A stretch of DNA of 64,000 nucleotides from an uncultured Desulfovibrio sp. (lineage in GTDB: Bacteria > Desulfobacterota > Desulfovibrionia > Desulfovibrionales > Desulfovibrionaceae): the NCBI GenBank assembly GCA_900547595.1, contig URHE01000001.1, positions 11,007 through 75,006 on the forward strand. Direction: 5' to 3'. Shown here piece by piece: positions 7,725 to 15,867 of this stretch (position 1 is the stretch's first letter; every line of letters begins with the position of its first letter). The notes beneath the pieces are model-generated. The model was not told the DNA's origin. It did no database searches and was given only the letters and a program-made list of their open reading frames with translations. The position numbers and the translations under genes are program-made.

Positions 7725-7773
7725 GTAGGTATCGGAAATGTCGTACCACATTTCTACCTACGGATATACCTAC
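7725..7773. repeat. Putative integrase arm-type sites
   Basis: The 7-mer TACCTAC occurs twice in direct orientation (7755-7761 and 7767-7773, period 12) and once inverted as GTAGGTA (7725-7731). All copies lie between the int start and the tRNA-Glu terminator. Short direct repeats in this position are typical arm-binding sites of P4-like integrases. Function is inferred from location. Confidence 0.45.
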
Positions 7774-7828
7774 AAAATGTTTGGATGCAAGCGGACGAGG
7801 CTGGACTTCGGGAAACCGTACTGGAAGG

Positions 7829-7871
7829 AAAAAACAAAGAATGCCAAGGCCTTTTGGACGTTGGCATTCTT
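7829..7871 (-). terminator. Rho-independent terminator of the tRNA operon
   Basis: A perfect 11-base inverted repeat AAGAATGCCAA (7837-7847)/TTGGCATTCTT (7861-7871) is followed on the minus strand by TTTGTTTTTT. It stands 16 bases beyond the tRNA-Glu CCA end and would end the tRNA-Gln/tRNA-Glu transcript before it runs into the integrase region. Confidence 0.88.
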
Positions 7872-7886
7872 CTTTGTACCTAGGTT

Positions 7887-7963
7887 TGGCGTCCCCAAGG
7901 GGATTTGAACCCCTGTTGACGGCGTGAAAGGCCGTTGTCCTGGGCCGACTAGACGATGGGGAC
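7887..7963 (-). tRNA. tRNA-Glu (UUC anticodon)
   Basis: On the minus strand a full cloverleaf is seen. The acceptor stem is GTCCCCA pairing with TGGGGAC, the anticodon stem-loop CGGCCTTTCACGCCG has TTC in the loop, and the T-arm is AGGGGTTCAAATCCCCT. The 3' CCA is encoded (7887-7889). It is the second tRNA of a two-gene transcript after tRNA-Gln, and its 3' end is the likely integration target of the neighbouring P4-type integrase. Confidence 0.96.
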
Positions 7964-7967
7964 ATTG

Positions 7968-8042
7968 TGGCTGGGTTGCAAGGACTCGAACCTTGATTAG
8001 CGGAGCCAGAATCCGCCGTCCTGCCAATTGAACGACAACCCA
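7968..8042 (-). tRNA. tRNA-Gln (CUG anticodon)
   Basis: On the minus strand the acceptor TGGGTTG pairs with CAACCCA. The anticodon arm GCGGATTCTGGCTCCGC carries CTG in its loop, so it reads CAG codons. The T-arm AAGGTTCGAGTCCTT is normal and CCA is encoded. Only 4 bases separate it from tRNA-Glu, so the two are processed from one precursor. A strong promoter lies directly upstream. Confidence 0.96.
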
Positions 8043-8057
8043 GTGTTGCGTTCAGAG

Positions 8058-8086
8058 GGTATAGGCCAAGCGCTGAAGGATGTCAA
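8058..8086 (-). promoter_or_regulatory. Sigma70 promoter of the tRNA-Gln/tRNA-Glu operon
   Basis: TTGACA (8086-8081) and TATACC (8063-8058) are exactly 17 bases apart on the minus strand. The start point would be about 8 bases before the mature tRNA-Gln end. This is a near-consensus housekeeping promoter, as expected for a stable RNA operon. Confidence 0.85.
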
Positions 8087-8183
8087 CCGAATTTTTTCAT
8101 ATCCATGGACATCATTTTCACGGCGCGCTCGGAGATGCCCGCAGGAAAATCCTTCAGATGCCGCGTGGCGCGGTGAGGCCGCG

Positions 8184-10301
8184 CTAACCGGCCTCATTGG
8201 CAACATCGCCTCTTTCCGGACGCAGCCGCCGTTTTGGCCCCCCCTTGAAAACACGTTGCAGCACATACACCGCGCCCATAAGCGCAAGGCCGACAATATC
8301 CGTCTTGAGCCCCGGCGTGATGAGCGTGATGGCCGCGCCCACAAGGATCAGGCGTTCCCAGAGATAGAGGTCCCGCAACCAGTACCCGACGCTTGCAAAC
8401 GAGAGCGAGGCGATGCCCACCGCAGCCGTGCAAACGATAAAAACGACTTCCCAGTTGCTCGCGCCAATCATCAGCAGACCGGGGTTGTAACAGAAGATAT
8501 AGGGGATGAGAAAACCCGCGAGCGCCAGTTTGACCGCCATGAAGCCGGTGGCATTGGGTTCGGCGCGGGCGATACCCGCAGCGGCGTAGGCGGCCAGGGC
8601 CACCGGGGGCGTCAGGTCGGCGAGAATGCCAAAGTACATGATGAACAGATGGGCCGCGAGCATGGGCACGCCAAAGCTCTGGATGGCGGGCGCTGCAATG
8701 GTGGCGAGCACGATATATTTTGCCGTGGTGGGCAGCCCCATGCCCAGGACGATGGACGAGCACATGGTGAGCACCAGGGTCAGGGCGAAGCTCCCGGCGG
8801 AAAGCGCGAGGATGGCGTTGGCCAGCTTGAGCCCCACGCCTGTGAGCGTCACCACGCCGATGACAAAGCCCGTGCAGGCGCATGCGGCGGAAACGCCAAG
8901 CGCCAGACGGCCGCCATTCTCCATGGCCATGAGAACATCTTTCACCGCCAGCCGGTTGCATTGGGCGAGGCTGCGCCGCACGCTCATGCCGCCTGCGCCG
9001 GCGCCCGCCCATGCCTTCCAGTTGTTGGCCACAAGCGAGATGACCACGGTGGTCACGATGCAGTAATAGGCCGACTTGAGCGGCGTATATCCCTGCATGA
9101 GCAGATAGACAAGCACCACGATGGGCACAAGCAGGTAGCCGCCCTGCCGCAGCACGAGCCACGGCTTTGGCAGGCGCTCCCGGGGAATGCCCTTGAGGCC
9201 CAGGCGCTTGGCTTCCATATGCACCATGAAGCCCACCGCGAGATAATAGAGCAGGGCCGGGATGAGGGCCGCCTTGGCGATCTCCACATAGCCGATGCCC
9301 AGGAACTGCGCCATGATGAAGGCCGCGGCGCCCATGATGGGCGGCATGATCTGGCCGCCGGTGGACGAGGCGGCTTCCACCGCGCCGGCGAAGGCGCCCC
9401 GGTAGCCGACGCTCTTCATGAGCGGAATGGTGAAGGTGCCGGTGGAAACAGTGTTCGCCACCGAGGAGCCGGAAATGGTGCCGAAAAAGCCGCTGGCAAG
9501 CACGGCCACCTTGGCCGGGCCGCCCACGAACCTGCCCGCCGCGCCGAGGGCGAGGTCGATGAAAAACTTGCCCAGGCCCGTGCTGTGCAGAAAAGCGCCA
9601 AAAAGGATGAACAAAAAGACAAATGACGCGGCCACGCCCAGCGGCATGCCGAACAGCCCTTCGGTTGTCAGATACATATGGCCGACGATGCGCCGCAGGG
9701 AAAAGCCCGGATGGCCCATCATGCCGGGAATGAGGTTCCCGAACTTGGCATAGAGCAGAAAGACGATGGCCACCAGCGTAATGGGCAGGCCCACGATGCG
9801 CCGTGTGGCCTCCAGCACCAGCAGGATGGATGCGCAGCCAAAAATGAAGTCCAGTTCCGTCGGCGGCCCGGCATCCAGCACAATGACGTCATAATTCCAG
9901 ATGATATACCCGCACACCGCCGCTCCGGCGGCGGCCAGCAGGACATCATACCAGTTGAGCCGGTGCTTGTTGCCCGTGGCCCGCGCGGGATAGAGCAGAT
10001 AAATGAGGACGAGGACGAATCCAAGGTGGACCGAACGCTGGATCTGCGGCGGATACAGGCCGGTCGCCGCCGTAAAGAGCTGGAACGCGGAAAAGAGGAT
10101 GCAAAGACCACTGATGAATATCCGCAGCCAGCCACGAAACGTGCGGAACGTGGCTTCCTTGTCGTATTTGGCGACAATCTCCGAGACGTCCAGCGTGTCC
10201 TGTATCTTGGCCGCCGCGTCGGAATCCAGCGTGCCTTCTTCAAGGGCAAAACCGCCGGAACCTTCCTGTTCGATGATCTTCATCCGCTCTTTATGACTCA
10301 T
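8184..10301 (-). CDS. TRAP transporter fused permease (TAXI type, DctQM fusion)
   Basis: A 705-residue inner-membrane protein. After a hydrophilic head of about 55 residues come about four segments equivalent to the small DctQ subunit, then the large DctM-like permease. The permease carries signatures GFFGTISGSSVANTVSTGTF and EAASSTGGQIMPPIMGAAAFIMA. Fusion of both membrane subunits is typical of TAXI-type TRAP systems, which use an ion gradient to import organic acids delivered by a periplasmic binding protein. The binding protein gene lies two genes upstream in the same operon. GAGGCAGCC precedes the ATG. The substrate is not deducible; glutamate or dicarboxylates are known for the type. 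Confidence 0.92.
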   Translation of the reverse strand: MSHKERMKIIEQEGSGGFALEEGTLDSDAAAKIQDTLDVSEIVAKYDKEATFRTFRGWLRIFISGLCILFSAFQLFTAATGLYPPQIQRSVHLGFVLVLIYLLYPARATGNKHRLNWYDVLLAAAGAAVCGYIIWNYDVIVLDAGPPTELDFIFGCASILLVLEATRRIVGLPITLVAIVFLLYAKFGNLIPGMMGHPGFSLRRIVGHMYLTTEGLFGMPLGVAASFVFLFILFGAFLHSTGLGKFFIDLALGAAGRFVGGPAKVAVLASGFFGTISGSSVANTVSTGTFTIPLMKSVGYRGAFAGAVEAASSTGGQIMPPIMGAAAFIMAQFLGIGYVEIAKAALIPALLYYLAVGFMVHMEAKRLGLKGIPRERLPKPWLVLRQGGYLLVPIVVLVYLLMQGYTPLKSAYYCIVTTVVISLVANNWKAWAGAGAGGMSVRRSLAQCNRLAVKDVLMAMENGGRLALGVSAACACTGFVIGVVTLTGVGLKLANAILALSAGSFALTLVLTMCSSIVLGMGLPTTAKYIVLATIAAPAIQSFGVPMLAAHLFIMYFGILADLTPPVALAAYAAAGIARAEPNATGFMAVKLALAGFLIPYIFCYNPGLLMIGASNWEVVFIVCTAAVGIASLSFASVGYWLRDLYLWERLILVGAAITLITPGLKTDIVGLALMGAVYVLQRVFKGGPKRRLRPERGDVANEAG

Positions 10302-10319
10302 GGCTGCCTCTGGAATGGC

Positions 10320-10847
10320 TCATGGACGCCTGGGTCCGGCACCGCATCCGCACGGTGCAAAGGTAAAGGTAAGGGCACTCCCCGCAGGGGCCAGGTCCGC
10401 GAGAGGGATTTCCCGCGTTCCCCCCTGGGCGGGCAGCAACAGCACATGCCCGGCCACGCGCCCCACGCGCACATCAAACCGCGGGAGCGGCCTGTCGTAT
10501 CCGCTCATGACGATCCGTCCATTCCCGGAATCCATGCTCTGGCCGGACTCGGGGGCCGAGGGCAGCCCCGCGCCGAAATCCTGATACACGGTCTTGTCCA
10601 GATGGATGATCCCGTCCCTGATGACAAAATAATCCTCGACCGGCGTCAGCGCCACGGAATGGGTATAGCGAACGGAAAAACCCCGTCCCTCATCCATGGA
10701 CCACGCGCCCAGTACCGCGCCGTCGGCGTCAAGGACGCACAGTTCCCCGGCTTTCCCGGCGCAATCCGCCGGCTGCGCCACCAGCAAAAGAACCGCGCAC
10801 AGGCATAGCCGAAGTGCCGTCAGCAGGCAACAGCGTCCGCCGCCCAC
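10320..10847 (-). CDS. DUF1850 domain protein of the TAXI TRAP operon
   Basis: A protein of about 175 residues with a hydrophobic N-terminal segment (LLTALRLCLCAVLLLVA), then the DUF1850 pattern: FSVRYTHSVALTPVEDYFVI, a glycine-rich middle and SALTFTF. Genes of this family sit beside TAXI TRAP permeases, and a role in transport or assembly is assumed but not proven. The frame is open further up to a TTG at 10940, but a terminator hairpin at 10869-10905 would lie inside that version. I therefore prefer the GTG at 10847, even though no clear Shine-Dalgarno is visible. It stops 18 bases before the permease gene starts. Confidence 0.7.
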   Translation of the reverse strand: MGGGRCCLLTALRLCLCAVLLLVAQPADCAGKAGELCVLDADGAVLGAWSMDEGRGFSVRYTHSVALTPVEDYFVIRDGIIHLDKTVYQDFGAGLPSAPESGQSMDSGNGRIVMSGYDRPLPRFDVRVGRVAGHVLLLPAQGGTREIPLADLAPAGSALTFTFAPCGCGAGPRRP

Positions 10848-10868
10848 CCCGGAAGAAAAACGGAATGG

Positions 10869-10905
10869 AAAAAAACCGCACCGGGCGGGAGCATATCCCG
10901 CCCGG
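10869..10905 (-). terminator. Intra-operon terminator after the TAXI binding-protein gene
   Basis: A 10-base perfect stem CCGGGCGGGA (10881-10890)/TCCCGCCCGG (10896-10905) is followed, after a short gap on the minus strand, by seven T residues (10875-10869). It stands about 40 bases after the binding-protein stop and before the DUF1850 and permease genes. Partial termination here would give more binding protein than permease, a common setting in binding-protein transporters. Confidence 0.82.
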
Positions 10906-10943
10906 CCGTTGCAAAGTCTGAGTTCAGAAACGCTGTTCAAGGT

Positions 10944-11897
10944 CTACTTCAGGACGCCTTTTTCCTTGAGGTACTTTGCGGCCCCCGGATGGAACGGAAT
11001 GGTCACGCCGTCAGCGGCCTTGTCCAGAAATATCTCCGCGCCCTTGTTATGTCCCTTGGCCACATCGCCGAGGTTTTCAAAAAGCGTCTTGGTAAGGGCA
11101 TAGGCCACATCGTCGGGCATGTCCTTGTTGGCGACGAGGATGGCCTGCACCGAAAGGGTGGGAACGGCATTCTCCTGCCCCTTGTAGGTCTTGGCCGGGA
11201 TGGCGTCCTTGACGAGATACGGGAACTTGGCGATGACCTGGTCGGCCTTGGCCCCCTCAAGGGGCACAAAAACCACTTCCTGAGTGGTGGTGATGTCCTG
11301 GATGGCCGGGCTGGGCGTGCCGATGGAAAAGACAAAGCCGTCGACCTGACGGTCCTTGAACTGGTCGGCAGTTTCGCCATAGGGCAGGAAGATGGGTTCC
11401 ACATTCTTGTAGTCCAGCCCGTAGAAATCGAAAATCTGGCGGCAGTTCACCTCATTGCCGCTGCCGCGCGCGCCCACGGAAATTTTCTTGCCCTTGAAGT
11501 CCTCAAGGTTCTTCACGCCGCTGTCCTTGCTGGCGACGACATGGATATATTCAGGATAAAGACGGGCGATGGCGCGCACATTGCCGAGCTTGGAGCGGAA
11601 GGGCGCGTTGCCGTTGAACGCCGCATCGGCCACGTCATTCTGGACAATGGCGAAATCCACATCGCCGGATTCCACCAGGCGCATGTTTTCCCCCGAAGCG
11701 CCGGTGGCCTGGGCGGTGATGGCAAACGCGCCGTCGCTCTTGTTGCTCAGCACCTGGCCGATGGCGCCGCCCAGGGGGAAATAGACACCGGAGGTGCCGC
11801 CCGTGGCCAGGGTAAGCCGTTTGGCATCGGCGGCAAACGCCGTGGCCGAGGCGAGGATCAGGGCGCCGGTCAGAAGAAGGCCCAACACGTTTTTCAT
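10944..11897 (-). CDS. TAXI family TRAP transporter solute-binding protein
   Basis: A 317-residue periplasmic binding protein. The signal peptide is MKNVLGLLLTGALILASATAFA with cleavage before ADAKRL. The TAXI signature follows: LTLATGGTSGVYFPLGGAIGQVL, then FAIVQNDVADAAFNG and GSGNEVNCRQIFDFYGL. The start at 11897 is set by AGGAGAA before the ATG and by the signal peptide; the frame is open further upstream but without meaning. It is the first gene of the operon, followed by a terminator, DUF1850 and the fused permease. It would bind the substrate in the periplasm and hand it to the permease. Confidence 0.93.
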   Translation of the reverse strand: MKNVLGLLLTGALILASATAFAADAKRLTLATGGTSGVYFPLGGAIGQVLSNKSDGAFAITAQATGASGENMRLVESGDVDFAIVQNDVADAAFNGNAPFRSKLGNVRAIARLYPEYIHVVASKDSGVKNLEDFKGKKISVGARGSGNEVNCRQIFDFYGLDYKNVEPIFLPYGETADQFKDRQVDGFVFSIGTPSPAIQDITTTQEVVFVPLEGAKADQVIAKFPYLVKDAIPAKTYKGQENAVPTLSVQAILVANKDMPDDVAYALTKTLFENLGDVAKGHNKGAEIFLDKAADGVTIPFHPGAAKYLKEKGVLK

Positions 11898-12119
11898 CAG
11901 CGGTTCTCCTTGCAAAGGGATTTTCCTCAATGGACGCCCGCAAGCCGCGCCGCGCGCCGGAGGAACATGTATGGAAAGCGGTATCTCATATCCCAAAATC
12001 TCCCTGATGGCAAATGGCGCTCCCGCAACCGCCGGACCCGCAGCGGGCAAAATGCTTGAAGCCCTGCCCCACCCCCTGCTACCATAGCCGTCACTGCCTT
12101 CACGACACCTTGCCACGGG

Positions 12120-12707
12120 ATGCCCATGCGCGCCACACTAGTTCCTGATCCGCATCGAGGCCCGGAGTGCCTGCTCCTCGAACTTCATGACGCGGCCCTG
12201 CCGGACTCCGGGGTCTTTCTCCTGCGCCGCGCGTCTGACGGGGCGTGGCTTTCCGGCTCCGGCTGGCAGCGGACCGAGGCCGCACTCCCTCCCCATGGCT
12301 GGAGTGCTGACGGGGGGCGCCGGCGCCTCATGCTCGGCCCTGACATCGTGAAATACCTGGAACCGGGAGATTCCTACTCCGTCACTGTCCCCGGCGCCGG
12401 TTCCTGCGTCCTGGAAATGGATGGTCCTGTCCTGTCGCGCATCACCGGCAGAAAGGGCGCCGAAAGCCCCCAGCCGGCACCGCCGCGCCGGAGACGGCTG
12501 GGCTGCGCGCTTTTCGGAGTCCTCCTCTTCGCCGCATGGCTTGCGGGGGGCTTCGCCCTGTGGCACGGCAGCATGACTGCCCCGGTCACTCCGGAACCGG
12601 GCGCGAGTTCCGGCGACACCGCCGAAGAGTCGTCGTTTTCCCTCTTTCCGCGCACCGACCCGGATGGCGAACCTACCTATGAACAGGATGAAACGCCCAA
12701 GCCTTGA
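12120..12707 (+). CDS. Hypothetical single-pass membrane protein
   Basis: A 195-residue protein of unknown family. Residues 1-115 look like a small cytoplasmic beta-rich domain (LLLELHDAALPDSGVFLLRR, a run of short strands and DIVKYLEPGDSYSVTVPG). A basic linker PPRRRRLG precedes one membrane segment (CALFGVLLFAAWLAGGFALW, about 130-150). A short acidic, Pro- and Glu-rich tail should be periplasmic. It is divergent from the TRAP operon and followed after 77 bases by a dehydrogenase gene. Codon use is like that of its neighbours. I see no catalytic motif, and only a weak Shine-Dalgarno is present at this start. Confidence 0.6.
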   Translation: MPMRATLVPDPHRGPECLLLELHDAALPDSGVFLLRRASDGAWLSGSGWQRTEAALPPHGWSADGGRRRLMLGPDIVKYLEPGDSYSVTVPGAGSCVLEMDGPVLSRITGRKGAESPQPAPPRRRRLGCALFGVLLFAAWLAGGFALWHGSMTAPVTPEPGASSGDTAEESSFSLFPRTDPDGEPTYEQDETPKP

Positions 12708-12784
12708 AAAAAAACGCCATCTGGGAAATACTGGTGTAACGCGATCGAACGGCGGGACATCCATAGTCCATACGGGAGCGCTCC

Positions 12785-13708
12785 ATGACGGCACATGAAA
12801 GGAAACAGGACACGCGGCTGCGCATAGGCTGGATCGGCACCGGGGTCATGGGCCACTCCATGGCCGGACATCTGCTGGATGCGGGCTGGCCGCTCACCGT
12901 CTACACACGCAGCAAGGCCAAGGCCGAGCCGCTGCTGGCCAGGGGCGCCGCGTGGGGGGAAAGCCCTGCCGCCGTGGCGCGCGCCTCGGACGCGGTTTTT
13001 TCCATCGTGGGCTTTCCCGCTGATGTGGAAGCGGTCATGCTCGGCCCGGACGGCGCGCTGAACGGTCTGGCCAGGGGCGGCATCCTGTGCGACATGACCA
13101 CCTCCAGCCCGGAACTTGCCCGGCGCATCGCCGCCGAGGCCGAAGCGCGCGGCTGCGCCAGCCTTGACGCCCCTGTGACGGGCGGCGACGTGGGCGCGCG
13201 CGAGGGCACGCTCTCCATCTTCGTCGGCGGTGACGCCACCGCCCTTGCGACACTCAGGCCCTGTTTCGAGGCCATGGGCAAACGCCTCATGCACTGCGGA
13301 GGCCCCGGCTCCGGCCAGCAGGCCAAGCTCGCCAACCAGATCGCTGTGGCTGGCGTCATGTTCAGCGTGTGCGAATCCCTGCTTTTCGCCAAAGAAGCAG
13401 GGCTGGATGTGGCCCAGTGGCTCGAGCTCGTGGTTCCGGGTGCCGCCGGGAGCACGGCCATGAACACGCTGGGGCGGCGCCTGCTCAAGCCGGACTATGC
13501 GCCGGGCTTTTTCATCGACCATTTCATCAAGGACCTTGGCCTCTGCCTTGAGGAATGCCGCCGGATGCGTCTGGTGCTTCCCGGCGCCACCCTGGCCGAG
13601 GAGTTTTACAGAATGATGCAGGCCCAGGGCCAAGGCCGCGACGGCACCCAGGCCCTCATCCGCTGCCTGGCCGAACTCTCCGGCAAGGAGTGGCGCGGGC
13701 AGGCATAA
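12785..13708 (+). CDS. NAD(P)-dependent beta-hydroxyacid dehydrogenase (3-hydroxyisobutyrate dehydrogenase family)
   Basis: A 307-residue enzyme with a Rossmann start (IGWIGTGVMGHSMAGHLLDAG). The substrate-binding motif is DAPVTGGDVGAREGTLSIFVGG, and the catalytic lysine lies in GSGQQAKLANQIAVAG. The helical C-terminal domain ends near 295. These are the hallmarks of beta-hydroxyacid dehydrogenases such as 3-hydroxyisobutyrate, tartronate semialdehyde or succinic semialdehyde reductases; the exact substrate cannot be told. GGGAG precedes the ATG. It is followed by the branching enzyme gene with a 75-base gap and no obvious functional link. Confidence 0.88.
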   Translation: MTAHERKQDTRLRIGWIGTGVMGHSMAGHLLDAGWPLTVYTRSKAKAEPLLARGAAWGESPAAVARASDAVFSIVGFPADVEAVMLGPDGALNGLARGGILCDMTTSSPELARRIAAEAEARGCASLDAPVTGGDVGAREGTLSIFVGGDATALATLRPCFEAMGKRLMHCGGPGSGQQAKLANQIAVAGVMFSVCESLLFAKEAGLDVAQWLELVVPGAAGSTAMNTLGRRLLKPDYAPGFFIDHFIKDLGLCLEECRRMRLVLPGATLAEEFYRMMQAQGQGRDGTQALIRCLAELSGKEWRGQA

Positions 13709-13783
13709 TCGCCGCGCCTTCGGACGCGCATTCGCGCGGCAGGCGACGCGCGGCACAACCGCCGTGTGCGGGGAGCTTCCGCC

Positions 13784-15823
13784 ATGTCGTACACGCCGCC
13801 CCAAAACCCGCTGGAAGACCCGGCGCTTGCGCCCTACCGTGACTTTCTGCTCCGGCGCAGCCGCGACTTTGCCGCGGAAATGGACCGCATTGCCGCCAGC
13901 TTCGGCTCATTGCGCGCCTATGCCGACCTGTACAAGGTCTTTGGCCTCCATCTTGTCCATGACGCCAATGGCGGCGAGCACTGGCGCTGGCGGGAGTACA
14001 TGCCGCACGCCGAGGCGCTGTGGCTGACCACCAGCCGTCTCAACTTTCAGCGGCGCGCGAGCCATCGCTTTGAAAAAAAGGAAAATGGCGTCTTTGAACT
14101 GACCCTGCCCCGCGAGGCGCTTGCCCACGGGGAATATGTGGAATTGCGCGTCCAGCCGCAAGGCAGCCTGAGCCGGGGGCTGGACAAAACGCCGCCGCCC
14201 TTGCGGCGCGTGCCCGCCTTCGCCCAATGGGTCGAGCAGGACAGGGATGTTCCGGAGCAGTGGTGCGCGCGCGTCTGGCACCCCGCCGAGCCCTATCGCT
14301 TCCGCCACCGGCGCCCCGGCGCCCTGGTGTTCCCGCGCATCTACGAAGCCCATGTGGGCATGGCGCAATCCTCCCTTGACCATAGGGGAGACAGCGTCGG
14401 CAGCTATGAATACTTCACGCGCCAGATACTGCCACGCATCAAGGCCGACGGGTACACCGCGGTGCAGCTCATGGGCATTCTGGAGCATCCGCTCTACCGT
14501 TCGTTCGGCTATCAGGTGAGCGGCTATTTCGCGCCCAGCTCGCGCTACGGCACGCCCGACGGCTTCAAGGCGCTGGTGGACGCGGCCCACGGCCTGGGGC
14601 TTGCCGTCATCCTCGACATCACCCACAGCCACGCCGCGTCCAATACGGAACAGGGCCTTGCCGCCTATGACGGCAGCCACTACCTTTTCAGCAGCAAGGT
14701 CAACCAGTGGGGCACGCCCTCGTTTGACTATACGCAGGAAATGACGCGGCGCTTCCTGCTCTCCAACTGCCGTTACTGGCTGGAAGAGTTCCGCGTGGAC
14801 GGCTTCCGCTTTGACGCCGTGGGCAACATGCTCTACCTCGACCATGGCCGGGATGACGACTTTTCCCATGTGGGGCGCTGTTTCTTTGGCAAGGACGGCG
14901 CACCGCGCGAGGACGCGGCGGGCGAACTCTATCTTTGCCTTGCCAATGCCCTTGTCCACGAGGAAGTGCCGCACGGCGTGACCATCGCCGAAGAGTTTTC
15001 CGGCATGCCCGGCCTTACCTGCCCGCCGGATCAGGGCGGTCTGGGCTTTGACTACCGTTTCGCCATGGGGATCCCCGACTATTGGGCCAAGGTCGTGGAA
15101 CACCCGCGCGACATGGGCAGCCTCTGGTACGAGATGACCAATCACCGCCCCTATGACCGCACCATCAGCTATGTGGAATGCCATGACCAGTGCATCAACG
15201 GCGACGATGCCATGATCTGGCGCCTGCTCGGCGATGCCATGTACCACAGCATGGGCGCCTCGGCGGAAACCTGGAACATTTCCCGCGGGCTGGCCTTTTA
15301 CCGCCTCATGCGCCTCATCACGCTGGCCACCGCCGATGCGGGCTATCTCAATTTCATGGGCAACGAGTTCGGCCATCCCGAATGGCTGGATGCCGAGGAA
15401 CACGCCCACCGCCAGTGGCATCTGGCCGATCAGGCCGGGCTCAAGTATTCCGGGCTTGCCGCATGGGACAAGGCCCAGCTTCAGGGGCTTGTGGCCAAAC
15501 ATCTGGAGGACTTTTGCGCGCCTCCCCTCTTCCGGTTCATCCATGAGGAGGAGCGGCTGCTCGCTTTTGAACGCGGGCGGCTGCTGTTCGCCTTCAATTT
15601 CAACGAGACCCGCGCCCGGCAGAATCTGCTCTTTGCCGTGACACCCGGCAAATATGTGGAAGTGCTTTCGTCCGACGAGACGCGGTTTGCCGGACACGGC
15701 AACCTTGCGTTGACGCACCCGCCCCTGGAACATTTCACCGTGCCGCTGGCGGACAGGCCCGAACAGGATATCGAGCTCTATCTGCCGCCCATGGTGGCGC
15801 TGGTGCTCCATCGCGAGGATTAA
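13784..15823 (+). CDS. 1,4-alpha-glucan branching enzyme, eukaryotic-like GH13_8 type
   Basis: A 679-residue GH13 enzyme that makes alpha-1,6 branches in glycogen. The N-terminal CBM48-like domain contains FGLHLVHDANGGEHWRWREY. The barrel shows YEAHVGMAQ, GYTAVQLMGILEHPLYRSFGY and VILDITHSHAASN. Catalytic residues are the Asp of DGFRFDAVGNMLY, the Glu of IAEEFSGMPGL and the Asp of ECHDQ. These forms match the eukaryotic/GH13_8 subgroup rather than the bacterial GlgB of E. coli. GGGAG lies 9 bases before the ATG at 13784. Its stop overlaps a start of the next frame. No glgA or glgC is nearby. Confidence 0.9.
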   Translation: MSYTPPQNPLEDPALAPYRDFLLRRSRDFAAEMDRIAASFGSLRAYADLYKVFGLHLVHDANGGEHWRWREYMPHAEALWLTTSRLNFQRRASHRFEKKENGVFELTLPREALAHGEYVELRVQPQGSLSRGLDKTPPPLRRVPAFAQWVEQDRDVPEQWCARVWHPAEPYRFRHRRPGALVFPRIYEAHVGMAQSSLDHRGDSVGSYEYFTRQILPRIKADGYTAVQLMGILEHPLYRSFGYQVSGYFAPSSRYGTPDGFKALVDAAHGLGLAVILDITHSHAASNTEQGLAAYDGSHYLFSSKVNQWGTPSFDYTQEMTRRFLLSNCRYWLEEFRVDGFRFDAVGNMLYLDHGRDDDFSHVGRCFFGKDGAPREDAAGELYLCLANALVHEEVPHGVTIAEEFSGMPGLTCPPDQGGLGFDYRFAMGIPDYWAKVVEHPRDMGSLWYEMTNHRPYDRTISYVECHDQCINGDDAMIWRLLGDAMYHSMGASAETWNISRGLAFYRLMRLITLATADAGYLNFMGNEFGHPEWLDAEEHAHRQWHLADQAGLKYSGLAAWDKAQLQGLVAKHLEDFCAPPLFRFIHEEERLLAFERGRLLFAFNFNETRARQNLLFAVTPGKYVEVLSSDETRFAGHGNLALTHPPLEHFTVPLADRPEQDIELYLPPMVALVLHRED

Positions 15824-15867
15824 TGCGTCCCGCCGCCACACTTGCGCCGCCATCAGGGGAAACACGC

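Noticed and set aside
1..7886. Second attachment site of the element
   Set aside because: I looked for a repeat of the tRNA-Glu 3' end and found none, so the left boundary is not in the window.
8028..9626. 532-codon open frame on the plus strand
   Set aside because: Antisense of the TRAP permease; His/Gly/Arg-rich composition typical of a mirror frame in GC-rich DNA.
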